64,000 bases of DNA, taken from contig NZ_BAPT01000010.1 in NCBI RefSeq assembly GCF_025995235.1, positions 1-64,000 of the forward strand, read 5' to 3'. The first letter of the stretch is position 1, and each line of letters opens with the position of its first letter. This DNA is from Ameyamaea chiangmaiensis (GTDB lineage: Bacteria > Pseudomonadota > Alphaproteobacteria > Acetobacterales > Acetobacteraceae). Of the stretch, positions 33,446-42,180 are shown one piece after another. The notes beneath the pieces are model-generated. The model had not been told where the DNA came from. It saw nothing but the letters and a program-made list of their open reading frames with translations, and did no database searches. The position numbers and the translations under genes are program-made.

Positions 33446-35695
33446 TCAGTCTCCTTCCGCGATCATCGGAGCGGGGCCGCCGGACTTGCTGGTGCGCGTC
33501 TGGTGACGGTTCTGCTGCAGCCACAGGGTGCGGTAGATCGCGCAGCGTTCGAGCAGGACGTCATGGGGGGCGATATCGGCGACCTTGCCCTGTTCCATGA
33601 CCAGGATCAGGTCGCAGTCGACGAGGGACGACAGGCGATGCGAGACGATCACCATCGTCCGGCCTTTGCCCAGACGCTGCAGGTTGGCGTTGACCAATGC
33701 CTCGCTTTCCGGATCAAGCGCGGAGGTGGCCTCGTCGAGGATCATCAGTTTGGGGTCGCTGATCACGGCGCGGGCAATGGCCAGACGCTGGCGCTGGCCG
33801 CCGGAGATGTTGGTGGACCCTTCCTCGATGAAGGTGTTGTAGCCCGCCGGCATGCGCTCGATGAATTCCTCGGCGCCCGCCAGACGGGCCGCGCGCACGA
33901 CGTCGTCGATGGTCAGCCCGGGGCGGCCCGCGGTGATGTTGTCGCGGATCGTGCCACGGAACAGGAAGTTGTCCTGCAGCACCACGCCGAACGACCGGCG
34001 CAGATGGGTCAGGTTGATTTCGCGCAGGTCCACACCGTCGAGGCGGAGATAGCCGGTGTAGTTGCGGCTGACGCCCTGGAGCAGGCGGGTGATTGTCGAT
34101 TTTCCCGAACCGCTGCGCCCGACGATGCCCAGCATGGTGCCCGCCGGCAGTTCGAACGTCACATCGTTCAGCGCCTTGTTGCTGGCCCCGGGATAGGAGA
34201 AATTGACCCGGTCGAATGTCAGCGCGCCCTGAATGCGTGGCCGCATGCCGGTCGTCAGGGCCTTGGTTTCCGTCGGCTGGTTGAGGACCATGCCGGCTTC
34301 GCCCAAGGACGAGCGGACCTCGTTGAAATCTTCCAGCAGTTTGGCTAGCGACACCAGCGGCGATGCGACGCGGCCGCCGAGCATCATGAAGCCCATCAGC
34401 GCGCCCGAGCCCATATTGGCGCTGCCGGTCAGCACGAGATAGGCGCCGACCAGCAATATGCCGCGGTTGATGAAGAAATCGAACGGCATGACCATGGTGG
34501 TCGGCCAGTTGCTCATACGGCCGGTCGCAAGGCGCCAGCGCACCACCTCGGCCGTCTTGTCGTCCCATTCCTTGCGGCGCGTGGGTTCGAGGGCCAGGGT
34601 CTTGAGCGTGCGGATACCCGCGACGGACTCGTACATGACCGAGCCGCGATCCATCTCTGCTTCGATCTGGCGGCTGATCGTACGGGCCACGGCGGGCATG
34701 AAGATCATGATGACCAGCCCGATCATCCCGGCGGCCGCCACGGTCATCCACGCCATCGCCGGGCTGAGGTAGAACAGGACCGGCAGGATGACGAGCAGCG
34801 TGAACATGTCGAGGAAGGTCGACAGCAGACGGCCGGTCATGAAGTCGCGGACCTTGTAGATGGCCATCACGCGACCGAGGATGCGTCCGGCCTGTTCGCG
34901 CTCGAAATACTCGAGCGGCAGCGCCAGAAGACGGTTGAACGAGTGGATCGAGATTCGCGTGTCGATGCGCGTCGTCATCACCAGCGTGAGTTCGCGGCGC
35001 GCGTAGGACAGCAGCATTTCGTACAGCGACAGCACGACCACCAGGGCCGACACGGAGATCAGTGTCGCCATGGAATGGTAGTTCACCACGCGGTCGAGGA
35101 CCTGCATGACGATCAGGGGCGGGAAGATCGCAAGGACACTGAGCACCATCGAGGAGATCAGGATATCGCGCATGAGCGAACGCTCACGCAGCACCATCTT
35201 GGCGAGCCACGTCGCGTTGACCGGCGCATCGGCCTCGGACTGGTCGCGGGACCGCTTGACCAGCAGGATATCGCCGTTCCAGACGCTTTTCAGGCGCGCT
35301 TCGTCGACGGCGACGGGGGCGTCCGCGTCGTTGCCCATCGGATCGCGCAGCCACACGATGCCGCGTTCGGCGTCGGCGGCCACCATCAGGCCCGCGGACC
35401 CGTCGGTGAACATCAACACGATGGGGGGTGAATTGTGCATCCGCACCAGAAAACGCCAGCGGATGTGCATGCCCTTGGCGACCGCGCCCTGGTCGTTCAG
35501 CCAGCGCGCCAGGGTGGCCGGAGAGGGGGAAGACTCGCCGGGCTCTTCGGCGAAGTCACGGATATCGAGTTCGATGCCGTGATACCGGGCGGCTGCCATG
35601 GCAGCGCGAATCCGGATGAGTTTGGGATCGGGCCGTCGGCTCCGTCCGGGCGGGGACTCTGATCCGGGGCCGGAGACCTGGTCGGGATGGCTCAC
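33446..35695 (-). CDS. Type I secretion ABC transporter with degenerate C39-like domain
   Basis: A 749-residue permease-ATPase of the peptidase-domain-containing family. Residues about 25-150 form a C39-like domain without the catalytic Cys (no CG..C near the N terminus), as in RTX/adhesin exporters that do not cleave their substrate. Six membrane helices follow (about 175-450), then the nucleotide-binding domain: Walker A GRSGSGKST (near 525), signature ISGGQRQR (near 630), Walker B LMILDEAT, and the H-loop SHR. The GTG at 35695 has AGGGG 7 nt upstream. It is the first gene of the six-gene cassette. Confidence 0.94.
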   Translation of the reverse strand: MSHPDQVSGPGSESPPGRSRRPDPKLIRIRAAMAAARYHGIELDIRDFAEEPGESSPSPATLARWLNDQGAVAKGMHIRWRFLVRMHNSPPIVLMFTDGSAGLMVAADAERGIVWLRDPMGNDADAPVAVDEARLKSVWNGDILLVKRSRDQSEADAPVNATWLAKMVLRERSLMRDILISSMVLSVLAIFPPLIVMQVLDRVVNYHSMATLISVSALVVVLSLYEMLLSYARRELTLVMTTRIDTRISIHSFNRLLALPLEYFEREQAGRILGRVMAIYKVRDFMTGRLLSTFLDMFTLLVILPVLFYLSPAMAWMTVAAAGMIGLVIMIFMPAVARTISRQIEAEMDRGSVMYESVAGIRTLKTLALEPTRRKEWDDKTAEVVRWRLATGRMSNWPTTMVMPFDFFINRGILLVGAYLVLTGSANMGSGALMGFMMLGGRVASPLVSLAKLLEDFNEVRSSLGEAGMVLNQPTETKALTTGMRPRIQGALTFDRVNFSYPGASNKALNDVTFELPAGTMLGIVGRSGSGKSTITRLLQGVSRNYTGYLRLDGVDLREINLTHLRRSFGVVLQDNFLFRGTIRDNITAGRPGLTIDDVVRAARLAGAEEFIERMPAGYNTFIEEGSTNISGGQRQRLAIARAVISDPKLMILDEATSALDPESEALVNANLQRLGKGRTMVIVSHRLSSLVDCDLILVMEQGKVADIAPHDVLLERCAIYRTLWLQQNRHQTRTSKSGGPAPMIAEGD

Positions 35696-35817
35696 AAATT
35701 GTCCCCTGTGCTCAGCTCAGACACGACTGCGACCTGCGCCGCTGCAGGCATCAGTCACAGCATGGCATTTTCCGGCTGGCGGGAAAACAGCAAAACGTCC
35801 CGAGTCCGGGCGGGTTC

Positions 35818-36264
35818 CTAGGTACAGGTCGGCAGCATCATGGCCGACCGGCCGGCGGAAGCACGCGGCGATGGGCGCGCGTCAGCCAGTTGATAATAGG
35901 CCATGGCGAACGGATCGGCCATCATTGCAGTGCGCAGGGTGGCGTGATCGCGCTCCGGCGCCACGAGGGCGGCGGTCCTGAAGAAGGGCACGGTGCCCCG
36001 TGCGCGGTCCTGGAACAGACGCATCAGGGTGGCGCCGAGCACGCCGGGCCCTGCGCAGCAGACGCAGGCGGCGCCGTGGGGTACCCCCGCCAGGGAGCGG
36101 GACAACGCGGAAAGCCGGACGACGTGCGCCCAGTCCGCATCGTGGACGACGGCGTGTGCCGGCGTTCCGGATTCCAGGACGATAAGGGCGGTGTCGCCCT
36201 GCGCGTCACGGGTGGCGAGGCTGGCCGGGTCGATCAGGTCGAGCGGCACTCGATCGGGCGGCAT
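35818..36264 (-). CDS. Small CobW/COG0523-like protein lacking the GTPase P-loop
   Basis: A 148-residue protein I do not recognise as a named family. Residues 64-125 closely follow the pattern of the COG0523 (CobW/YjiA/G3E) segment around the metal-binding CxCC motif: ACVCCAGPGVLG (C67, C69, C70), then LFQDRARGTVPFFRTAALVAPE and an MMADPFAMAYYQL run. The N-terminal Walker A domain and the C-terminal CobW domain of those GTPases are absent. It could be a remnant or a stand-alone metal-site domain. GGAGGG precedes the ATG. It is divergent from metH, a zinc- and B12-dependent enzyme. Confidence 0.6.
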   Translation of the reverse strand: MPPDRVPLDLIDPASLATRDAQGDTALIVLESGTPAHAVVHDADWAHVVRLSALSRSLAGVPHGAACVCCAGPGVLGATLMRLFQDRARGTVPFFRTAALVAPERDHATLRTAMMADPFAMAYYQLADARPSPRASAGRSAMMLPTCT

Positions 36265-36385
36265 CGGGCGTGGCCCTCCGGGACGGCAGGGAAGGGTTCG
36301 CGGCGGTCCATCGGACTGGACAGGGCGCGGTTATACTGAAAAAAGGACCGGTCTTTCCCTGTTTCTGTGACGAGTTTCCTGTCCG

Positions 36386-39300
36386 ATGTCCAGCCGTCCC
36401 CACCTTCTTGATGCACTCGGCGATCAGGTCCTGCTGTGCGACGGCGGGATGGGATCGCGCGTGCAGATGCTCGACCTCGAAGTCGAGCGCGATTACTGGG
36501 GGCAGGAAAACTGCACCGAGATCCTTAATCTCTCGCGCCCCGAACTGGTGCGCGAAATTCATCGCGGCTATTTCGAGGCCGGGGCCGACATGGTCGAGAC
36601 GAACAGTTTCGGCGGCTCGACAATCACGTTGGCGGAATTCGGGTTGTCGGACCGGACGTTCGAGATCAACCGCATCGCCGGCGAACTGGCGCGCGAGGCG
36701 GCCGAGACCTTTGCCGACGGGCGCCATCGCTATGTCGTGGGCTCGATCGGGCCGGGCACGAAGCTGCCGAGCCTGGGCAACATCGCCTATGACCCGCTGG
36801 AAGCCGGAATCGCGGAGCAGTGCCGCGGCCTGATCGCGGGGGGCGTGGACGCGCTGCTGATCGAGACGTGTCAGGACACGTTGCAGATCAAGGCGGCGGT
36901 CAACGCGGCCAAGATCGCCCGTGCCGAAGCCGGCGCCCAGACGCCGATCTTTGTTCAGGTGACGGTGGAGACGACCGGGACGCTGCTGGTCGGCCCGGAT
37001 ATCGCGGCTGCGGCCGCCGTCGTGCACGCCCTGGACGTGCCGCTGATGGGGTTGAACTGCGCCACAGGGCCGCAGGAAATGGCCGAGCATGTGCGTTGGC
37101 TGGCGGAGAACTGGCCAGGTCTGATTTCGATCCAGCCTAATGCCGGCCTGCCGGAGCTGGTGGACGGCAAAACGTTCTATCCGTTGTCGCCGGGGGAAAT
37201 GGCGAGTTGGGTCGAGCGGTTCATCAGCGAGGACGGCCTGAACCTGATCGGCGGTTGCTGCGGCACGTCGACGCCGCATATCGCAGCACTCGACGCGATG
37301 CTGCGCAAGCGCGTGGGGGGCGGGCTTCGTCCGGCGCCGGTCGCGCGGACCTCGGTGTGGATGCCCTCGGTCGCCAGCCTGTACTCCCAGGTGCCGTTGC
37401 GGCAGGAGAACGCGTATTTCTCGATTGGCGAGCGCTGCAACGCCAACGGGTCGAAGAAGTGGCGCGAGTTGCAGGAAGCGGGCGACTGGGACGGCTGCGT
37501 CGCGGTCGGGCGGGAGCAGGTGGGCGAGGGTTCCAACGCCCTCGACGTCTGTACCGCGTTCGTCGGACGCGACGAGACCGCCGAGATGAGCGAGGTGATC
37601 CGTCGCTTCACCGCGTCGGTGAACGCGCCGCTGGTGATCGATTCGACCGAGACGCCGGTGATCGAGGCCGCCCTGAAACTGCATGGCGGCAAGCCGATCA
37701 TCAACTCGATCAATTTCGAGGACGGCGAGGGGCATGCGCACGACCGCATGCGGCTGGCGCGCAAGTTCGGCGCGGCGGTCATTGCCCTGACCATCGACGA
37801 AGTGGGCATGGCCAAGAAGCCCGAGGACAAGCTGCGCATCGCCGAGCGTCTGGTGGCGTTCGCGTGCGATCAGTATGGCCTGCCGCAGTCCGACCTGATG
37901 ATCGATCCGCTGACCTTCACCATCGCCACCGGCATGGAGGACGATCGCAAGCTGGGACAGTGGACGCTTGAGGGCATCCGCATGATCCGCGAGCGGTTTC
38001 CCGATATCCAGATCATCCTCGGCCTGTCGAACATCTCGTTCGGCCTGAACCCGGCGGCGCGCGCCGTGGTCAATTCGGTGTTCCTCGACCATGCGGTGCG
38101 GGCGGGCATGACCGGGGCGATCGTGCATGTGTCGAAGATCCGGCCGCTGCACCTGATCGACCCGGAGGAGGTGAAGGTCATCGAGGATCTGATCTTCGAT
38201 CGCCGCACCGAAGATTACGACCCCCTCCAGCGTCTGCTGGAGATGTTTGCCGGGCGCAAGGCGGCGGATGCCGTGGTGAAGAAGCGCGCCGAGACTGCCG
38301 AGGGGCGGTTGAAGGACCGGATCGTCGACGGCGACCGCAAGGGGCTCGAAGCCGATCTGGACGAGGCGATGGCGCGCATGCCGGCGCTGGACATCATCAA
38401 CACGGTCCTGCTGGACGGTATGAAGGTGGTGGGCGAGCTGTTCGGCGCGGGCAAGATGCAGTTGCCGTTCGTCTTGCAGTCGGCGGAGACGATGAAGGCG
38501 GCGGTGGCCTATCTGGAGCCGCATATGGAGCGGATCGAGGGGCAATCGCGCGGGCGCATCGTGCTGGCGACGGTCAAGGGCGATGTGCATGACATTGGCA
38601 AGAACCTTGTCGATATCATCCTGACCAACAATGGCTATCAGGTCATCAATCTGGGCATCAAGGTGCCGTTGGCCGACATGGTGGCCGCGGTGAAGGAGCA
38701 CAAAGCCGACGCCATTGGCATGTCTGGGCTTTTGGTGAAGTCGACGGTCATCATGCGCGAAAATCTTGAAGAGATGCATCGTCTGGGGCTCGACCTTCCG
38801 GTGCTTCTCGGGGGTGCCGCACTGACCCGTAATTACGTCGAGGAAGAATGCGCGGCGTCCTATGCCGGCAGCGATGGTGGCGCGGGGCGCGTGGCTTATG
38901 CGCGCGACGCCTTCGACGGGCTGACGCTGATGGACAAGGTCACGCAGGGCAGTTTCGACGACTATCTGGCCGCGATCCGCCAGCGCCGGTCTGGCAAGTC
39001 GGCGCGCAAGACCGCGCGCGCGCCCGAGGCGGCGGAAACGCGCGGGTTCGCGCCGGTCGACCCGGTAGCGGCCAGGCAGAGGCGCGCGCGTCTGAACACC
39101 GGGCTGGCGGCGATCGAACCGCCCTTCTGGGGAGCGCGCGTCGTGGAGGCGGCGCCCAACGCCGTGTTGCCGTTCCTTAATGAGCGGTCGCTGTATCAGT
39201 TCCAGTGGGGCTTTCGGAAGCAGGGACGTTCGCTGGACGATTTCATCGTCTGGGCCAAGCAGGAGCTGCGGCCGGTGTTGCGCCGGATGCTGGCGCTGGC

Positions 39301-39898
39301 GGCCGAGGACGATATCCTCCGCCCGCAGGCCGTCTATGGCTACTGGAAGGCGGCGGGACAGGGGAATGACCTGATCCTGTTCGCCGAGGACGGTGTGACG
39401 GAGGTGGCCCGTTTCACCCTGCCGCGCCAGCCGCGCGAGGACGGGGAGTGCATCGCCGATTTCGTGCGCGACGTGGACGACGAGGTGCGGGACGTGATCG
39501 GCTTGCAGGCGGTCACGGTCGGCCAGAAGGCGTCGGACGTGGCGCGCGACTGGTTCGAGGGCAATCGCTATCAGGACTACCTGTATCTGCATGGCCTGTC
39601 GGTCGAGATGGCCGAGGCGATGGCGGAATACACGCACAAGCGCATCCGTGCCGAGCTTGGGTTCGCGGCTGACGACGACCGCGACATGGAAAAGATGCTC
39701 CAGCAGGGCTATCGCGGGTCACGTTATTCGTTCGGCTATCCGGCGTGCCCGCGTCTGGAGGACCAGGCCCCGATTCTGGAACTGCTGGGTGCGGACCGGA
39801 TCGGTATTTCGCTGACCGATGGCTTCCAGTTGCATCCGGAGCAGTCGACCTCGGCGCTGGTGGTGCTGAACCCGAAGGCGAAATACTTCACCGTGTGA
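36386..39898 (+). CDS. metH: Cobalamin-dependent methionine synthase
   Basis: Transfers the methyl group of methyltetrahydrofolate to homocysteine through B12 (1170 residues, full length). The domains in order are homocysteine-binding (1-320; zinc ligands C225 and C291-C292 in GGCCGTS), pterin-binding (about 340-620), B12 cap, B12-binding with DVHDIGKN (H735 is the lower cobalt ligand), and the SAM-dependent activation domain (about 880-1170; GFQLHPEQST near the end). Everything is in one chain. The 121-bp upstream gap is too short for a cobalamin riboswitch; a TATACT at 36332 might be the -10 box. Confidence 0.96.
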   Translation: MSSRPHLLDALGDQVLLCDGGMGSRVQMLDLEVERDYWGQENCTEILNLSRPELVREIHRGYFEAGADMVETNSFGGSTITLAEFGLSDRTFEINRIAGELAREAAETFADGRHRYVVGSIGPGTKLPSLGNIAYDPLEAGIAEQCRGLIAGGVDALLIETCQDTLQIKAAVNAAKIARAEAGAQTPIFVQVTVETTGTLLVGPDIAAAAAVVHALDVPLMGLNCATGPQEMAEHVRWLAENWPGLISIQPNAGLPELVDGKTFYPLSPGEMASWVERFISEDGLNLIGGCCGTSTPHIAALDAMLRKRVGGGLRPAPVARTSVWMPSVASLYSQVPLRQENAYFSIGERCNANGSKKWRELQEAGDWDGCVAVGREQVGEGSNALDVCTAFVGRDETAEMSEVIRRFTASVNAPLVIDSTETPVIEAALKLHGGKPIINSINFEDGEGHAHDRMRLARKFGAAVIALTIDEVGMAKKPEDKLRIAERLVAFACDQYGLPQSDLMIDPLTFTIATGMEDDRKLGQWTLEGIRMIRERFPDIQIILGLSNISFGLNPAARAVVNSVFLDHAVRAGMTGAIVHVSKIRPLHLIDPEEVKVIEDLIFDRRTEDYDPLQRLLEMFAGRKAADAVVKKRAETAEGRLKDRIVDGDRKGLEADLDEAMARMPALDIINTVLLDGMKVVGELFGAGKMQLPFVLQSAETMKAAVAYLEPHMERIEGQSRGRIVLATVKGDVHDIGKNLVDIILTNNGYQVINLGIKVPLADMVAAVKEHKADAIGMSGLLVKSTVIMRENLEEMHRLGLDLPVLLGGAALTRNYVEEECAASYAGSDGGAGRVAYARDAFDGLTLMDKVTQGSFDDYLAAIRQRRSGKSARKTARAPEAAETRGFAPVDPVAARQRRARLNTGLAAIEPPFWGARVVEAAPNAVLPFLNERSLYQFQWGFRKQGRSLDDFIVWAKQELRPVLRRMLALAAEDDILRPQAVYGYWKAAGQGNDLILFAEDGVTEVARFTLPRQPREDGECIADFVRDVDDEVRDVIGLQAVTVGQKASDVARDWFEGNRYQDYLYLHGLSVEMAEAMAEYTHKRIRAELGFAADDDRDMEKMLQQGYRGSRYSFGYPACPRLEDQAPILELLGADRIGISLTDGFQLHPEQSTSALVVLNPKAKYFTV

Positions 39899-39977
39899 TC
39901 CGGAGCGCCATCGCCCGGAACGACGCTCCCGCCACGCGGACGGCGAGTGGGAAGGCGTGTCGGTGTTGCGGTGGTGA

Positions 39978-40955
39978 TTACTGGAGTTGCACGTCCTGAT
40001 CGCAGACGGCGACGGGTTTGCCGTCCTGCAGGGTCTGGAGCTCGATCAGGTGGCGGCTGGCATCGAGCCGTGCCCGCGTGCCCCAGCGGGCCGGGTCGCG
40101 CCAGTTGCGGTCGCCGGGCCGGAGGTGCCAGTTCAGCATGTCGGCGCAGAGTTTGCCGACCGCGTGGGCGCGTGCGACGTGGTCGACGATGACGGCGACG
40201 CGCGCCGGACAGACAGCGTATTCCCGGCCCGGCGCGGCGTCGGCGCCTCCGTTGTCGCAGATGGGTTCGGGCAGAAAGGCCATCGACAGCAAGTAGTAGG
40301 TCGGCCCGTCCTGAAGGAGGGCCGACAGCACGGTCAGGCCGGGTTTGTGACCCAGATTGGTCTGTGCCGTGCGGGCGATTTCCTGTTTCCACAGGCCGGT
40401 CGAGGCCTGACCCGGGATGTCGCCGCGAACGCGTGTGCCGTCGAGATCGCGCAGGACGAGCGCGGTCCACGGACCGGCCGCGTCGGTCAAGGTCGCGGTA
40501 TCGGACCCGTGTCCGCCGGAGGCGACGAGGGGGCCGGTCCCGAACTGCGACTCTTCGCGCGGACGGTATCCGCGACGAATCATGCACTCGGTGTAATCCT
40601 GGTCATAGAGGGCGTGGCCGATCAGGCTGTGCGGTGCGCCGCCGGCGCCGTTGCCGGACGGGTCGAACCCGTCGGCGGTGCCATGGAGCGTGGCCAGGGT
40701 GGTGCTCGGCGCGCTGTCGAAGGCGTTGGACAGTGCGGCGGCGTCCGAATGCAGGGCACGCGAGCGTTCGCGTGTCTGGGCGCCCGCGGAGCAGGCGGTG
40801 CGATCATAGAGGCGATCGGCGGCGTTCTTGCCGGGCGGGGCGATCATGTCGGGGGTGTCGGGCGTACTGACGGCACACGCGCCCAGCAGCGGAAGCAACA
40901 GCACGACGAACGGCGCGAAGAGCCACACGCGGGCTCTGTCGGTCTGTCGAGTCAT
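39978..40955 (-). CDS. Hypothetical lipoprotein
   Basis: A 325-residue exported protein of unknown function. A positively charged start and hydrophobic stretch (10-24) lead to lipobox LGAC with lipidated C27. The mature part has several scattered cysteines (TACSAG, TECMIRRGYR, PICDNGG, VCPARV, KLCADM, VCDQD), perhaps disulfide-bonded, and a YTECMIRRGYRP motif like that of small alphaproteobacterial lipoproteins. No enzyme motif is seen. The ATG at 40955 is preferred; a TTG and a GTG lie just upstream. It is convergent with metH. Confidence 0.7.
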   Translation of the reverse strand: MTRQTDRARVWLFAPFVVLLLPLLGACAVSTPDTPDMIAPPGKNAADRLYDRTACSAGAQTRERSRALHSDAAALSNAFDSAPSTTLATLHGTADGFDPSGNGAGGAPHSLIGHALYDQDYTECMIRRGYRPREESQFGTGPLVASGGHGSDTATLTDAAGPWTALVLRDLDGTRVRGDIPGQASTGLWKQEIARTAQTNLGHKPGLTVLSALLQDGPTYYLLSMAFLPEPICDNGGADAAPGREYAVCPARVAVIVDHVARAHAVGKLCADMLNWHLRPGDRNWRDPARWGTRARLDASRHLIELQTLQDGKPVAVCDQDVQLQ

Positions 40956-41096
40956 CCTCACGCCCAACCTCCGGCAGCGATGTCAGAAAAACGGTTCGAT
41001 GTCGCAACCTAGCAGCCGTCGTGTCGGCTGTCATCGGGCGGACGGAAAAGGGTTTTGACGGACCGGGGGCTGTCTGTCACCGTGGCGAGGGCGGCC

Positions 41097-41489
41097 ATGA
41101 CGGGTCGCGCCATCACGTGTGGGGAGGAGTGGTCCCTGAGCCGGTCTGTCATTCGTCGAGGAGCGCGACGCGCGGCGCAGTCTGTGCGCCCCGCGCCAAC
41201 GGATCCCGCCATGGTCGGTCTGGCGCGCGTCCTGGGTGCCGAGGCCACCGAATGCGTGCGGGCCTTTGTCGATCGCGACGCCGCCGCGTTGACGGACGGC
41301 AGCGCCGCCGTGATGCAGACGCTGCTGCGCATCTGGATGTTCGCCGGGATCGCGGAGGCGGAGGTCTGGGACGAGATGGACAAGCGGCTGCGACTCGGCA
41401 ACCTTATGTTCGAGCTCAATCGTCCGTCCAACCAGCGCCTGCGTCGCGGGCGTCGGCAATGGAACGTGACGTCGACCAAGTTGCCATAA
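41097..41489 (+). CDS. Putative HisE/MazG-like protein with altered active site
   Basis: About 130 residues; the start is uncertain (ATG 41055, 41097 or 41211), and 41097 is chosen because GAGGGC precedes it. From residue about 42, LARVLGAEATECVRAF...VMQTLLRIWMFAGIAEAEVWDEMDKR follows the helical pattern of phosphoribosyl-ATP pyrophosphohydrolase/MazG proteins. The metal-binding acidic residues are largely replaced: EExxE reads AEATE, and the ExxD position reads GSAA. If the assignment is right it may be inactive or act otherwise. It lies 109 bp upstream of cvpA, same strand. Confidence 0.5.
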   Translation: MTGRAITCGEEWSLSRSVIRRGARRAAQSVRPAPTDPAMVGLARVLGAEATECVRAFVDRDAAALTDGSAAVMQTLLRIWMFAGIAEAEVWDEMDKRLRLGNLMFELNRPSNQRLRRGRRQWNVTSTKLP

Positions 41490-41598
41490 GGCGTCCTGAG
41501 CGCCCGGCGCCAACGAACTGGTCTAGTGCGTTCGCAGATGGCATAAGGCGCGCGCGATCTCCGTGACCGGGCTCGCGTGACAGGGGGGCGGCACCGGC

Positions 41599-42126
41599 AT
41601 GGCGTTGGTCGATATTCTGGCAGTGCTGGTCGTGGCGATGTCGGTCCTGTGGGGCCTGATGCGTGGTTTCTCGCGCGAGCTGTTCGGCCTTCTGGCCTGG
41701 ATCGTGGCGTTCATTCTGGCGTCGCGGTGGTATGGGCGTCTCGTGCCGCTGATCGCGCCGCATGTGTCCGGCGGGGCCCTGGCGGACGTGATCGCGTTCG
41801 CGCTGGTGTTCGTGGTGTTGGTGCTGCTGCTGTCGATGGTGTCGGCCCTGATCGGCAACGCGATGCAGGGCTCGATGCTGTTGGGGGGCGCCAATGCCCT
41901 GCTGGGCGGTCTGTTCGGGGTGTTCCGGGGTGTTGTGCTGCTGGTGCTGCTGTATGCGGCGGGTTCTGCCGTGATGGACGACGCGGCGTTCGCTGCCGCG
42001 GTCCACGGCAGCCGGATCGCCCCTTTTATTTATCGGGCGGCACTCTATCTGGAGGGCCACGGGCCGGTTTTTGTCCGTGTGCATCTTGCGCCGCCAGACG
42101 ACTCGGTTCATGACCCCGCCATCTGA
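41599..42126 (+). CDS. cvpA: CvpA family membrane protein
   Basis: A 175-residue inner-membrane protein with four hydrophobic segments: ALVDILAVLVVAMSVLWGLMRGFSREL at the start, the WIVAFILASRWYG helix, ALADVIAFALVFVVLVLLLSMVSALIG, and the LLGGLFGVFRGVVLLVLL helix. This is the usual CvpA (colicin V production) pattern. Its molecular role is poorly defined; it has been tied to envelope stress. It is directly followed by purF with a 54-bp gap, an arrangement conserved across many Proteobacteria, which supports the call. Confidence 0.92.
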   Translation: MALVDILAVLVVAMSVLWGLMRGFSRELFGLLAWIVAFILASRWYGRLVPLIAPHVSGGALADVIAFALVFVVLVLLLSMVSALIGNAMQGSMLLGGANALLGGLFGVFRGVVLLVLLYAAGSAVMDDAAFAAAVHGSRIAPFIYRAALYLEGHGPVFVRVHLAPPDDSVHDPAI

Positions 42127-42180
42127 GCGGACCTGCTGCCCCGTTCGACCCCGCGCCATCTACCGGAGAGCGTGCTGATT

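Noticed and set aside
36265..36385. Cobalamin or SAH riboswitch upstream of metH
   Set aside because: The gap is 121 bp and contains none of the conserved aptamer elements I could recognise.
36206..39637. A 1143-codon minus-strand open frame opposite metH
   Set aside because: Fully antisense to methionine synthase; His/Arg/Asp-rich low-information sequence typical of a shadow frame.
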